Shown piece after piece: positions 17,470-27,599 of a DNA stretch of 64,000 bases; position 1 is the stretch's first letter, and each line of letters begins with the position of its first letter. A program made the position numbers and the translations under genes. This stretch comes from Cytophaga hutchinsonii ATCC 33406 (GTDB taxonomy: Bacteria; Bacteroidota; Bacteroidia; Cytophagales; Cytophagaceae). The DNA is taken from the NCBI RefSeq assembly GCF_000014145.1, contig NC_008255.1, positions 993,501-1,057,500 of the forward strand, written 5' to 3'. The notes below the pieces were generated by a model that was not told the DNA's origin, did not search any database, and saw only the letters and a program-made list of their open reading frames with translations.

Positions 17470-18321
17470 ATGAAGCTTTCAGTTATTATACCCACTTGCA
17501 ACCGTTCTAATCTGTTGATCCATTGTTTGTCTGCATTATATGTTAATGTTTTGTCTATAAACAACCGGTTTGAATGTGAAGTTATTGTAACGGACGATAG
17601 CTCTGATGAAGAAACAAAAACGCTTATACAACAGCAGTACACTTGGGTGAAATGGGTTAAAGGACCGCGAAAAGGACCTGCTGCTAACAGAAATAACGGA
17701 GTTAAAAATGCTGATGGTGACTGGTATCTGTTTATAGATGATGATTGTTTGCCTGATACAGAAATTTTAACTGAATACTACAATGCAATATCGGCGAATC
17801 CTGAAATGCGTGCATTTGAAGGGCGAATTTATGTAGACGGTCCTAAAAAATCGTTTCTGCATGAATCACCCATAAATGAAACCGGAGGTTTTTTCTGGTC
17901 ATGCAATATCTGTATTCAAAAGGATTTATTTTACCAGTTAAAAGGCTTTGATGAGCAGTTTCCTTTTGCTGCTATGGAAGATGTTGATTTGTTCAGACGG
18001 TTGAGACAGATAACGGACAAGCATGCATTTTTATTTAACGCTTCCGTTGTGCATCCATGGAGATTGAATCGCAATCTTATAAAGACAACATTGAAAAGAC
18101 ACGCTTCACAAGAATATTATATACAAAAACATCCTGAAGAAGCCAAGAGACTGAATGCAATGCGCCATTTTCGATATTTTGTAAAAAATAATCTGTACTT
18201 GGTTACACATGCCTGGAAATACCGTTTTTCCGGCTTTGGTACGTTATTGTATTGTAATTTCCTGCAATTGTATTTCTGTTTTAAAACGCTGTTAAAATCG
18301 CGCCCGGACAAAGCTTCTTAA
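17470..18321 (+). CDS. Glycosyltransferase family 2
   Basis: 283 residues, GT-A fold. Visible motifs: SVIIPTCNRSNLL at the N-terminus, VTDDSSDEETK (first Asp pair), FIDDDCLPD (the DxD that binds Mn and UDP-sugar) and AMEDVDLFRRL (the ED base motif). No membrane segment, so it acts on the lipid-linked glycan from the cytosol. It sits in the same run as the acetyltransferase (12 bases) and the next GT4 (21 bases). Sugar specificity unknown. Confidence 0.9.
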   Translation: MKLSVIIPTCNRSNLLIHCLSALYVNVLSINNRFECEVIVTDDSSDEETKTLIQQQYTWVKWVKGPRKGPAANRNNGVKNADGDWYLFIDDDCLPDTEILTEYYNAISANPEMRAFEGRIYVDGPKKSFLHESPINETGGFFWSCNICIQKDLFYQLKGFDEQFPFAAMEDVDLFRRLRQITDKHAFLFNASVVHPWRLNRNLIKTTLKRHASQEYYIQKHPEEAKRLNAMRHFRYFVKNNLYLVTHAWKYRFSGFGTLLYCNFLQLYFCFKTLLKSRPDKAS

Positions 18322-18342
18322 TATAATCCATAACAACAGAAC

Positions 18343-19497
18343 GTGCACATACTATTTATATCAAAGAACTTTCCGCCTGCAGTATGTGGTGTAGGGGATT
18401 ATACATTCCAGCTGGCAAAAGAATTTATAAAAAATGGTCATGCCGTTACTGTACTTACGCAGAAAACGGATAATACTATAGCTGTACAGGGTATGAATAT
18501 TCTGCCTGTAATTTCCTCTTGGAACATAAAAGCTGTTTTTAAAATAGCCGCTATCTGCAAAACAGTAAAGCCGGATTATATATCCATGCAATACGTACCG
18601 TATAGTTTTAATGCTAAAGGGATGCCTTTTTGGCTAATCCTGCTTTATATGGTATTGAAAATAAAAGGGTTTAAAATTGTTACAACATTTCATGAAGTAG
18701 GTATCAGATATACGGCAAAAAGTTTCAAGCGGAAAATAATTGCAGCTGCTCAGTTTTTTATTGCACGTATCTTGTCCCGGTATTCCTTCAAAAACATTAC
18801 CAGCATTGATCTGTATGTCAATTACCTGAAAAGATATACCGACGCTGTATTTAAAATACCTGTTGGTGCAAATATTCTCCCCTATACGGTTGACTCAAGC
18901 ACGATCAGCCAATTGAGAAATACAATTGCACATCCGGAATCCTTTATTCTTTCAACCTTCGGGACACGAATTTCAGATACGATTCTAATGGCTTTTGCGG
19001 AAGTTAAAAAGCAACATCCCGATACTGTATTAATCATATTAGGAAATATACCGAAAGCTACAAAACAGCATTTTACATCTAAATCTCAGGAGCTGGGTAT
19101 TGATGCAAGTATTCATATTACAGGATATCTGTCTGATGAAGCACTCTATACACATTTAAAGCTTTCTTCTTTATTTGTAATGGCTGAGTATGTAAGTGAA
19201 AAAGGCGAAGGTGGGATTGCTACAAAAAGCGGTTCGCTGGCGGCAGCTTTTGCAGCAGGTATTCCTGTTCTGGGTACACGCGGCGATACTACAGATGCCG
19301 TATTCAGGGATAATGAGAATATATTTTTAATGAATGATTACTCTGTTGACCAAACAGCTAAACGTATTTCTGAAATTATCAATAATCAGGCGTGGTTACA
19401 GACTATCGCTGCGGAGGCTCGGAAAACGTTTGCGTCAGAATTCTCATGGGAGAAAATTTATGAAAGGTATTGGGAAGTGTATTCGATGCCTGATTGA
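18343..19497 (+). CDS. Glycosyltransferase family 4
   Basis: 384 residues, starting with GTG (MHILFISKNFPPAVCGVGDY). That N-terminal loop, PPAVCGVGDYT, is the usual acceptor-side glycine loop of GT4 enzymes. The donor domain reads ILSTFGTRISDTIL, IHITGYLSDEALY and EKGEGGIATKSGSLAAAFA, where the E-x7-E pattern is modified. No ATG fits the N-terminus as well. Part of the operon beginning at 11508; likely adds one sugar of the repeat unit. Confidence 0.86.
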   Translation: MHILFISKNFPPAVCGVGDYTFQLAKEFIKNGHAVTVLTQKTDNTIAVQGMNILPVISSWNIKAVFKIAAICKTVKPDYISMQYVPYSFNAKGMPFWLILLYMVLKIKGFKIVTTFHEVGIRYTAKSFKRKIIAAAQFFIARILSRYSFKNITSIDLYVNYLKRYTDAVFKIPVGANILPYTVDSSTISQLRNTIAHPESFILSTFGTRISDTILMAFAEVKKQHPDTVLIILGNIPKATKQHFTSKSQELGIDASIHITGYLSDEALYTHLKLSSLFVMAEYVSEKGEGGIATKSGSLAAAFAAGIPVLGTRGDTTDAVFRDNENIFLMNDYSVDQTAKRISEIINNQAWLQTIAAEARKTFASEFSWEKIYERYWEVYSMPD

Positions 19498-19521
19498 TTA
19501 AGCTAAAACCGAATTTAAGTA

Positions 19522-20598
19522 ATGAACAGGAACACTTCTATCTATCTTGATTTTCTCAGAGTAATCTCTGCTTTAGGTGTAGTAATATGTCATGCAAACA
19601 TGTCTTTTTTTTCAATAGGCTTAAATCTTTGTAATGGCGAGTTTGGACATAAAATGGTAGTGGTCTTTTTCGTATTGTCAGGTTTTCTTATTGCCTATAC
19701 TACAGAAGTGAAAAATAAAGATTTACATGGATACATTATTGACCGTATATCCCGCTTATATCCTGTAATAATTCCTGCATTGCTTTTAACATTTATTATT
19801 GATCAGATCGGATACCAGTTTGATCCAGGTTACTATGGTCCGTATATACATACTGCATCATATTACGCTAAATACTTTATAACTTTTTTTAATCTGAATG
19901 AGATTTGGTTTTCATCTGCCAAGCCTCCTACAAATGCACCTTTCTGGTCATTAGCATATGAAGTCTGGTACTATATTATTTTTGCTGTATGGATCTATGC
20001 CGTTAAGTGGAAACGGTATATTTTACTTGCCTTAATATTTTTATGTATTGGATACAAAATAGTATTATTATTCCCAATCTGGTTAATGGGAGTTGCTCTT
20101 TTTAAACTTTCAAAGCATACTGTTTCAACTATTTTTTCTGTTTTATTATTTGTTGCAACCAGTATATTAATCATTGGTTTGGTTACTGAAAACATACATC
20201 CTGTATTTCCTGTAGTAAGCAGGATTGGAGATCCATATTTCTTTTATTCATATGATTTTTTAAATGATATTTTGTTAGGGGCGATTGTATGCCTGAATAT
20301 ATTTGCAGTGAATTCGTTCAACAGAAGTCTAATAGATGAAAATAATTTTTTGATCGTAAAAATAAAATGGTTTTCATCTGTAACTTTTTCTGTATACCTG
20401 TTCCATTTTCCAGTAATGATTTTATTCGGGGTTTTAGGATTTTATAATAAAGAGAGTGTATTGGAAGTCCTAATATTAGTATTGGGGATTGTAGTATTCT
20501 GCTGTTTTTTGGGGTATTATACCGAACAAAAAAGATTTGTGTTTAAAAAAATTCTGGAAGAAAAATACCGCAAGTATTTATTGAAAATAAATCAATAG
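19522..20598 (+). CDS. Acyltransferase family 3 membrane protein
   Basis: 358 residues with about ten membrane helices. The N-terminal helix carries the family signature (YLDFLRVISALGVVICHANM, with the conserved His), then VVFFVLSGFLIAY and FWSLAYEVWYYI. Such proteins acylate (often O-acetylate) sugars of exported glycans, taking the acyl group from cytoplasmic acyl-CoA. It ends the first plus-strand run of the locus; the next three genes are on the opposite strand. Target sugar unknown. Confidence 0.9.
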   Translation: MNRNTSIYLDFLRVISALGVVICHANMSFFSIGLNLCNGEFGHKMVVVFFVLSGFLIAYTTEVKNKDLHGYIIDRISRLYPVIIPALLLTFIIDQIGYQFDPGYYGPYIHTASYYAKYFITFFNLNEIWFSSAKPPTNAPFWSLAYEVWYYIIFAVWIYAVKWKRYILLALIFLCIGYKIVLLFPIWLMGVALFKLSKHTVSTIFSVLLFVATSILIIGLVTENIHPVFPVVSRIGDPYFFYSYDFLNDILLGAIVCLNIFAVNSFNRSLIDENNFLIVKIKWFSSVTFSVYLFHFPVMILFGVLGFYNKESVLEVLILVLGIVVFCCFLGYYTEQKRFVFKKILEEKYRKYLLKINQ

Positions 20599-20744
20599 TT
20601 GGTTGAATACTGTATCGAGTTTAAAATAATATTAGTTGTAGTAATTCAGGTTATAAGAATTGTTCGGGATTTTTATAAGTTTTGATCTCTCCATTTTGTA
20701 AACGGGAGAAGGACTTTCGAATGTATAAAGGTGTATGTCGGATA

Positions 20745-21737
20745 TTAACTAAGTTTAATGCCTGTCAGTTTGTCAATCGTATGGATAATAAAAAAGTCAA
20801 TCAGCAAACAAATACAAATGATCAGCAAGGTTGATATAAACGGCAAAATGATTTTTGAAATGTCTGTTGTTGATGTGATGTTCTTAAATAAAAATGTTTG
20901 CAAAAGGAATATGACAACAGGATTGGCCAGAAAAATGATCATAGTGTTGTTGCCCATGTAGGTAATAACTGCTCTTGCTTTTTCTGATGTTATAGAAATG
21001 CTATTCTGTAATATTGTGCCGCAGAATAATATAGAGCCAACTAAAATTCCCGGTGTTATATAGGCAGAATGAGACAAGGCGAACTGTTCCAGAACATAAA
21101 ACTCTAGCGGTATAAGAAAAACGAAACAGATATATATAAGCGGTAACCTGATAAAAGTATTGTTTGCAAGTGCTATTCCGCAAAACACATAAGGAAGCCA
21201 AAAAATAAAAGGCCTGTCTCCAAGTTTTTTTAATAATTCAGGAATAATATCATAATAGTAGCCCCAATACACATAAGCGATAATACAAAAGAGTAATATA
21301 CTGTAACGTAGTATATGGTGTATGTAGCATCTTCTCAATAGCGGATACAACAGCAAAAGCTGAAATAATATTATAAAAAAGTATTGGCCAGACCAGCCAT
21401 AGCCGGAAAAATGAATGGTTATCATTTTACTGACAGACAATGTGGTCCAGTCAACCAGAAGTAAAAAGTATAATAAGCTCCATGCAAAAAAAAGTATCAG
21501 CAGATGAATAAATCGTTTTTTGATATATTGAATACGTTCCGTATTGTTTTTCGCAGCAAATGATTTTTCAAAAAAATAGGCCCAGAGTATAATGAAACAG
21601 GGTACACAAAAACGAAACCATGCAGATGCATATGTCTGAAAATCTGAGCTTGTTCCCAACAGAGATGAGCCGTGAATAAAAACTACTCCGATTATTGATC
21701 CTGTTTTAATTAAATCAGCAGATATTGAACGGCTCAT
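20745..21737 (-). CDS. Acyltransferase family 3 membrane protein
   Basis: 330 residues and about ten helices. The first helix (SADLIKTGSIIGVVFIHGSS) has the conserved His; RFCVPCFIILWAYFFEKSF and YGWSGQYFFIILFQLLLLYP follow. It is more like the OpgC/OafA-type stand-alone membrane acyltransferases than its neighbours are. It starts 36 bases after the minus-strand GT2 gene ends, so it is the last gene of a three-gene minus-strand group. Probably modifies the same or a related glycan. Confidence 0.86.
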   Translation of the reverse strand: MSRSISADLIKTGSIIGVVFIHGSSLLGTSSDFQTYASAWFRFCVPCFIILWAYFFEKSFAAKNNTERIQYIKKRFIHLLILFFAWSLLYFLLLVDWTTLSVSKMITIHFSGYGWSGQYFFIILFQLLLLYPLLRRCYIHHILRYSILLFCIIAYVYWGYYYDIIPELLKKLGDRPFIFWLPYVFCGIALANNTFIRLPLIYICFVFLIPLEFYVLEQFALSHSAYITPGILVGSILFCGTILQNSISITSEKARAVITYMGNNTMIIFLANPVVIFLLQTFLFKNITSTTDISKIILPFISTLLIICICLLIDFFIIHTIDKLTGIKLS

Positions 21738-21773
21738 AATCAGAACAATTTTACAAATGTTGTATGGATCTAT

Positions 21774-22775
21774 TTACTTTTTCAATAAATAGATTGCAGA
21801 TTTCAATCGGTCTTTAAACGCTACTTTTACAGAGCGTAATCCTTCCACCAGCCAGAACAAACGGGACTCAATCAGCCATATTTTAACTTGCAATAACTTA
21901 CTTGAAGTAAATTTAGATAATAAAGACTTTATTATATGCTTGTCGTCTTCGGTGAAATTTGTCTGGGTAAGGCAGATACTGTGATGCAGCGCATAAGAAG
22001 TTAATTGCCGTTTAACAGGGTTGATGCTCCAGTTTCTTTTTTTATATACAGGCAAATAGGTGTTTTGGTATAAATCATAGGCCCCGTTAATTTCCGTTAC
22101 TTTTCGGCTGGCACGCACATTTCCCTGGTCTGTCCAGACACGATAACAGGCAAGCGGTTCAGAACAATAAATATTTCCATAACCTGCATCGGCTATACGG
22201 ACAGATAGTTCCCAGTCCTCACAGAAATTCATATCTGGCTTATAAAAATTCATTTCATGCAATACATGACGTTTGAACATGCAGATATTTGCAGCAACTC
22301 TATAGCCGGTAAGCCCCGCTTTCAGAGCCGTTACAGCATCCTGATATTCTTTTCTGCCAAACAGGCGTCTGATCCTGCGTTGATTATTTTTCGAATCGAT
22401 TTCATTTACGGCAGCATGCGCATAGCCTGCTTCAGGATAACGCGAAAACAGATTCAGCAATGTCTCTGTATATGCGGGCAGCAACAGGTCATCAGAATCC
22501 AGGCGGATGATATATTCGGTTTGAGGCTGACTGAGCAGCCAGTTATTGTTAGCAGAAATGCCCAGGTTTTGTGGCTGACGGTAATAACGGATCTGCGGAT
22601 GATTTTCATATTGCTTCATCAACACAGGGGTGTCATCCGTACTCGCGTCATCTGAGACAAGTATAGATATATTCGAATGCGTTTGCGCAAGTGCACTTTC
22701 GATAGCCTGGATAAGGAATGGTGCCTGATTGAAAGTTGGGATACAAACGGTTACAGATGGATAGGTAGTATGCAT
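21774..22775 (-). CDS. Glycosyltransferase family 2
   Basis: 333 residues. GT-A motifs: SVTVCIPTFNQAPFLIQAI at the N-terminus, LVSDDASTDDTPVL, and the DxD-type site IIRLDSDDLLLPA. NFCEDWELSVRIA carries the acidic base motif. C-terminal part is basic and soluble. Three bases separate it from the upstream GT4 gene's stop, so the two are surely cotranscribed. Acts in the cytoplasm on a lipid-linked acceptor; sugar unknown. Confidence 0.9.
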   Translation of the reverse strand: MHTTYPSVTVCIPTFNQAPFLIQAIESALAQTHSNISILVSDDASTDDTPVLMKQYENHPQIRYYRQPQNLGISANNNWLLSQPQTEYIIRLDSDDLLLPAYTETLLNLFSRYPEAGYAHAAVNEIDSKNNQRRIRRLFGRKEYQDAVTALKAGLTGYRVAANICMFKRHVLHEMNFYKPDMNFCEDWELSVRIADAGYGNIYCSEPLACYRVWTDQGNVRASRKVTEINGAYDLYQNTYLPVYKKRNWSINPVKRQLTSYALHHSICLTQTNFTEDDKHIIKSLLSKFTSSKLLQVKIWLIESRLFWLVEGLRSVKVAFKDRLKSAIYLLKK

Positions 22776-22778
22776 AAC

Positions 22779-23876
22779 CTATGAATTATAGACCTGTTCA
22801 GCCATTGAGATAAATTTTTGAGTAAGCATGTCAGGATTAAATGTATTATTAATATGAACAGCTACTTCATTTCCTTTGATGGTTAAATCGGTTTTTCTGA
22901 AAGCCTCAATTTTTTTTGCAAGGTTACCTTTTATTGAAAGGTCTGTTAATCCATCATACTCTTCACCAAATATATATAATGCAGAATCATAGGGATGACA
23001 CAGTACAGGTAATTTATGAAATCCTGCTTCAATAAGCACGGCTCCAAGTCCTTCTTTTAAACTGGGTAGCACGAAGATATCTGCTGCAAAATATGCTTTT
23101 GTAAGTTCTGATGGAGGTAATGTAACCCATTTTGTTTTAATGCCAAGTTGTTTTGCCAAATCTTTAAGCATCACAGTTTCTGCTTCGGGCTGTCCGCATA
23201 ATAAAAGGGTTACATCATCTTGACCAAGTAAGGCAATTTCATTGAGTAGATAATCAATTCTTTTGTGATGTGTATTCCAGGCGGCAACGCAGATGATTAC
23301 AAAGTCGTTTTCAGGAAGGCCGAATAATGCTCTTGCATCTTTTTTTTCAATAAAGGTTTTAGGTGTCAGGCAAATGTAGGGAATAACAGAAATTTTTTCA
23401 GTCGGTACTCCATCATTAAGAGCCTTTTGCGCAGCAAATTTTTCAAGAAAAACAATGTGGTCAAATTGTTTGGCAAATTGATGTCCAACAGGAGCGCCAT
23501 CACAAAAAACTATTTTATATGAAAATCTGAATATTTTTTTAAACTTCAATGCCATTTGCGCAAGCGTTGCCTCCTGAACCCAAAGTATATCCGGTTTAAA
23601 TCCAATCATATAAATTAAAAAGCTAAGGCTGAATGTTAGTTGTTCAAGCCGGCAGCCATCTTTAATTAATTGTAATCGTTTCAGTATGTTGGCTAGTGTG
23701 CTATTTCTGGAAATATTAGGTATTCGTACTGCGTTTTTATATTGCCCTCCTGCAAAAAGTCTGCAATCGATCAGGTTTGCTCCGTGTAAATATTCAAACC
23801 ATGTTGCAGCCGATGTTTCAAACCCTCTTGAGACATTTCCTAATCCGGCACTTAATAAAGCTACTTTGATTTTCAT
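22779..23876 (-). CDS. Glycosyltransferase family 4
   Basis: 365 residues. It starts with KIKVALLSAGLGNVSRGFET, whose glycine loop is the GT4 acceptor-side loop. The donor domain has VIICVAAWNTHHKRIDYLL and ADIFVLPSLKEGLGAVLIEA (E-x7-E present), then LPVLCHP. First gene of the minus-strand group 20745-23876; the 117-base gap to the divergent gene at 23994 should carry promoters for both directions. Confidence 0.88.
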   Translation of the reverse strand: MKIKVALLSAGLGNVSRGFETSAATWFEYLHGANLIDCRLFAGGQYKNAVRIPNISRNSTLANILKRLQLIKDGCRLEQLTFSLSFLIYMIGFKPDILWVQEATLAQMALKFKKIFRFSYKIVFCDGAPVGHQFAKQFDHIVFLEKFAAQKALNDGVPTEKISVIPYICLTPKTFIEKKDARALFGLPENDFVIICVAAWNTHHKRIDYLLNEIALLGQDDVTLLLCGQPEAETVMLKDLAKQLGIKTKWVTLPPSELTKAYFAADIFVLPSLKEGLGAVLIEAGFHKLPVLCHPYDSALYIFGEEYDGLTDLSIKGNLAKKIEAFRKTDLTIKGNEVAVHINNTFNPDMLTQKFISMAEQVYNS

Positions 23877-23993
23877 AAATATTTAATTGAGCCGGAAATT
23901 ATACTTTTTTTATCCGTCTTGTTGAATAATATCAAAAATATTATTTTTAAGATGATTTAAAAAGATATAAATTGTAAAAAAGTAAGTTTCTGC

Positions 23994-25256
23994 ATGCCCA
24001 TCCGAAAAATAAATCTGATACACCCTGTAAAAAATGCGTTTGCCTTGCAGGCTGCCAATGCATTTAAAAAAGCCGGGATTCTGAATAGACTTTATACGAC
24101 ATATTTTTACAAGGAATCAGTGGTATTGAAGCTTTTAAAAAAAATAAGCCCCGGGATATATACAAATATTCATAATGAATTGAAACGCAGAGACTGGCAG
24201 GTGGATGCCAGTTATATTGTTAGTAAACCGTGGATTGAATACAAACGGATTTTTTTATTAAAATCAGGTCTAAGCAAAAGACTGAAACTTAGTTCACATA
24301 CGTTAAACAGCCGTATGTATGACGATTTTGATAAAACAGTATCTGCAATGAAATGGGATACCATTGATGCTGTTTATGCATATGAGGATTGTTCATTACG
24401 TTCCTTTAGAAAAGCGAAGAAGCTTGGCGTTGTATGTCTGTATGATTTGCCTATTGTACATCATGAAACGGCAAAAGAAATATTAGGAAGGGAAGTGGAA
24501 CTGTTTCCTGAATTCAAATCCTGCCTGGCTACAGTGAATGAACCGGACTGGAAAATCAAAAAGAAAGAAGAAGAGTTGGCAATGGCAGATCTTATTTTTG
24601 TACCTTCTGATTTTGTAAAGAATTCTGTAACACGCTTAGGTATTCCATCTGAAAAGGTTAAAGTTAATGTATTTGGAGCACCGATAGAAAAATTCACTCC
24701 GCTTGAGAAAACAGATAACATCTTTCGTCCAATTTTTGTTGGCGGGATAGGGCCCCGAAAAGGCGTGCATTATCTGATACAGGCGTGGAAAGAGTTGAAT
24801 CTTCCGGGTGCAGAATTACTTTTGGTAGGAATTGACCTGTTTCCGCAAGGCTGGCTGAAAGAGCAGATAAAAGATGCGAATATTCGTTTTGTAGCTTCAG
24901 TACCGCATCATCAGTTGCCGCAGTATTACGCCTCTGCAGATTGTTTCGTTTTTCCGTCGCTTGCTGAAGGGTTGGCGTTGGTTCAGCTTGAGGCTATGGC
25001 TTGTGGTTTGCCTGTTATTACTACACCAAATGCCGGAGCTGAAAATATTATTAAAGAGGGTGAAAATGGTTTTTTAATTCCTGTACGCAACATAGAAGCC
25101 TTAAAAGAAAAAATTTTATATCTATATGAACACCCGCATGAAAAACAGCAGATGAGGTTGGCTGCACGCAAAACGGCGGAATATTTTACCTGGGAACGGT
25201 ATCAGAATTTCCTCCTTCAGAGCATTGAACAATACGATTCCTCCAAACGTCCGTGA
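23994..25256 (+). CDS. Glycosyltransferase family 4
   Basis: 420 residues, a canonical GT4: FRPIFVGGIGPRKGVHYLI, FVASVPHHQLPQYYASAD, FVFPSLAEGLALVQLEAMA and GLPVITTPNAGAENII. The N-terminal domain starts INLIHPVKNAFALQAANAF. It is longer than its neighbours by an extended N-terminal half. Its stop overlaps the GTG of the next gene (25253), which suggests coupled expression with the Wzy-like polymerase. Confidence 0.9.
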   Translation: MPIRKINLIHPVKNAFALQAANAFKKAGILNRLYTTYFYKESVVLKLLKKISPGIYTNIHNELKRRDWQVDASYIVSKPWIEYKRIFLLKSGLSKRLKLSSHTLNSRMYDDFDKTVSAMKWDTIDAVYAYEDCSLRSFRKAKKLGVVCLYDLPIVHHETAKEILGREVELFPEFKSCLATVNEPDWKIKKKEEELAMADLIFVPSDFVKNSVTRLGIPSEKVKVNVFGAPIEKFTPLEKTDNIFRPIFVGGIGPRKGVHYLIQAWKELNLPGAELLLVGIDLFPQGWLKEQIKDANIRFVASVPHHQLPQYYASADCFVFPSLAEGLALVQLEAMACGLPVITTPNAGAENIIKEGENGFLIPVRNIEALKEKILYLYEHPHEKQQMRLAARKTAEYFTWERYQNFLLQSIEQYDSSKRP

Positions 25257-26590
25257 GTATATCTGCAGACATAGTCGATTTGAATAAAGATGATCGTTTT
25301 GTTAATAATATTAACAAAGCAATCATGGTTTTCTATGTTTTATTATTTCTGGAAGGTATTTTACGAAAATGGATCTTGCCTCAATTGAGTTCTCCGATTT
25401 TTTTTATCAAGGATCCTGTATTGGTTTATATGTATATAATGTGCTGGAGTCAGGACAAATTTCCTAAGTCTGTTTTGTTTCAGGTTTCCATGATGCTGGC
25501 TGTTATTTTTTTAATTCTAACATTTATTCAATTAGTAATGTATACTTCCCCTTTTATTGCTGGGTTGTATGGATGGCGCAATTATTTTTTTTATATGCCG
25601 CTGGCATTTATTATGGAACACTATATGAGAAAGCCAGACCTTATTCGGTTTGCACGTTTTACGTGTTATATAGGTATCCCAATTGCAGTATTAACATATT
25701 TTCAATTTTTAAGTCCGCCAGATGCATTCATCAATAGAAATGCCGGAGAAGATGGGGGAGTTGGCTTTGCTGTATTTGGAGATATTGTTCGTCCCTATGG
25801 GCCGTTCTCTTTTGTTTCAGGGATGGTTTTTTTTACACCAAGTCTATTTTGTTTTTTGATGCTCAATTATTTTCTTCCTAAAGAAGAAAAATTTTTATCC
25901 ATGTTTTGGTTTATTATTTGTTTAGGTGCTTTTGCATCAAATCTGGCAGTAAGCGGTTCAAGAGGAACATATGGAAATGTTTTCGTATTATTTGCTTCAC
26001 TGCTTTGTAGTTTACTTTTGTTGATACGGCATAAAAAAATACTGAAATCTCTTTTAATTATTATTATTTCAGCATGCCTGGGATTACTTATTTATAAAGT
26101 TGTTTTTGCAAGGCAGATTGAGATTATCAGTCAACGTGTTGAAAATGCAAAAGGCGAATCAGTAGGTCACAGAGTTACTTCCGGTTTTGTTGCATTCAAC
26201 GAAATTGATCCTGATTTAAACTTTTGGGGAGAAGGGATTGGGAAAGGTTCTGCGGGCACAGCTTATCTAACTACAGGTAAAGCAGTATTCTCAATCGCTG
26301 AATCAGATTGGGGAAGAAATGTGGTAGAATGCGGAGTGTTTTTCGGTTTTTTATTTATCATATACCGGATAATACTTTGCTTATATATGCTTTTCGGAGG
26401 TTTAGTAGCTACCTTGAATTCTGCGGTACCCATTCCGTTATTATTTGTTGGCTATGAAATTCAAAATTTGTTTTTCGGACAGATGGTTTCTGTAGGTACC
26501 AATCTATCCTATGGATGGCTATTTCTAGGCATTTCTCTTGCAATAAATAAAATATATAACAACCAAACAGAAGAAACTAATGTTGGATAG
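25253..26590 (+). CDS. Wzy/O-antigen ligase-like polysaccharide polymerase
   Basis: 445 residues with about eleven helices. The large periplasmic loop region holds AVSGSRGTYGN (Arg of the ligase/polymerase signature) and ESVGHRVTSGFVAFNEIDP followed by FWGEGIGKGSAG, which resembles the conserved Wzy_C/O-antigen ligase core. Start is GTG, overlapping the previous stop by four bases. It is the only clear polymerase candidate in the window, so it probably joins the repeat units flipped by the Wzx-like protein. A ligase role is the alternative. Confidence 0.8.
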   Translation: MSISADIVDLNKDDRFVNNINKAIMVFYVLLFLEGILRKWILPQLSSPIFFIKDPVLVYMYIMCWSQDKFPKSVLFQVSMMLAVIFLILTFIQLVMYTSPFIAGLYGWRNYFFYMPLAFIMEHYMRKPDLIRFARFTCYIGIPIAVLTYFQFLSPPDAFINRNAGEDGGVGFAVFGDIVRPYGPFSFVSGMVFFTPSLFCFLMLNYFLPKEEKFLSMFWFIICLGAFASNLAVSGSRGTYGNVFVLFASLLCSLLLLIRHKKILKSLLIIIISACLGLLIYKVVFARQIEIISQRVENAKGESVGHRVTSGFVAFNEIDPDLNFWGEGIGKGSAGTAYLTTGKAVFSIAESDWGRNVVECGVFFGFLFIIYRIILCLYMLFGGLVATLNSAVPIPLLFVGYEIQNLFFGQMVSVGTNLSYGWLFLGISLAINKIYNNQTEETNVG

Positions 26591-27599
26591 AATAGGGCCG
26601 GGTTATTTTAGATATTTCTTATGTATCGTTGTGGTTTTATTTCATTCCACAAACTACATCGCACTGGGAGAATGGGCTGTTCACGTCTTTTTTATTCTGA
26701 GTGGGTACTGGGTAGTAAAGATGTATAAGGAAAAATACATACTGTTTAAATATCCTGTTTCTTCGTTTTTATCCAGCCGTTTATTAAGGCTGCTGCCCGT
26801 TTTTTATATCAATGTAATACTCATGATTGCCGTGATTTGTTTTGTCAAACAACAAAGCTTACATGAATATATCCGTGTATTAAATCCGGATGTACCGTTT
26901 GTGTTATCGCATATTTTTATTTTGGGCTTATGTACTACAGGTATGATTATTCCGCCATCCTGGTCGTTGGATATTGAAATGCAGTTTTATATAATTGTCC
27001 CTGCACTTTTATTTGTGCTTGCAAAATTACAAAACAGGAAAATAGTTTTTCTGTCTGTTTTCTTTATTTTATTTAGCATTCTTTATTTTCTTCATCAGAA
27101 TTTACATTTTCCTCCTTCAATTGCAAATTACCTTTGCTTTTTTCTTGTTGGTGTTTTGTTGTACCAGACAGATTACCATGCAAGTAAAAAAGTTGCTGCT
27201 TTAAGTATTTGCATCGCTGTTTTTTTAGTTGCTCTAACCTATATTATTCCGCATCTGTTTGAAAATGTTGTGCAGTCAAACAAACTTAAAGTAGGAGGCA
27301 TCTTATTCCGAATTATATTCGACTATCTACTGGCACTTATCATTATCCCTTTTATTTCAAGAAACATTAGAAATAGAGGAGGAAGATGGGATAGGGATCT
27401 TGCTAATTTATCTTATATAACCTATTTGTTTCATCGTGTAACCATGTATCCATGGGGATACTACTATGGTAACGTGTCTTTTGCCGAACGTTTACCCTCC
27501 TTTGTAGTATACTTGATTGCTACTTTTATAGGCTCACTGATTATTTATTATCTGGTTGATATACCATTTGAAAAACTGCGAAAGAAATGGGTGGCGTAA
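26580..27599 (+). CDS. Acyltransferase family 3 membrane protein
   Basis: 339 residues, multi-helix. The first helix is short (YFLCIVVVLFHSTNYIAL, conserved His); AVHVFFILSGYWVVKMY and PPSWSLDIEMQFYIIVPALL are the other family landmarks. It overlaps the polymerase gene by 11 bases and the next acyltransferase by 13, so three genes are translationally packed. Two different acyltransferase-3 proteins in a row suggests two acylation sites or acyl groups. Confidence 0.88.
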   Translation: MLDRIGPGYFRYFLCIVVVLFHSTNYIALGEWAVHVFFILSGYWVVKMYKEKYILFKYPVSSFLSSRLLRLLPVFYINVILMIAVICFVKQQSLHEYIRVLNPDVPFVLSHIFILGLCTTGMIIPPSWSLDIEMQFYIIVPALLFVLAKLQNRKIVFLSVFFILFSILYFLHQNLHFPPSIANYLCFFLVGVLLYQTDYHASKKVAALSICIAVFLVALTYIIPHLFENVVQSNKLKVGGILFRIIFDYLLALIIIPFISRNIRNRGGRWDRDLANLSYITYLFHRVTMYPWGYYYGNVSFAERLPSFVVYLIATFIGSLIIYYLVDIPFEKLRKKWVA

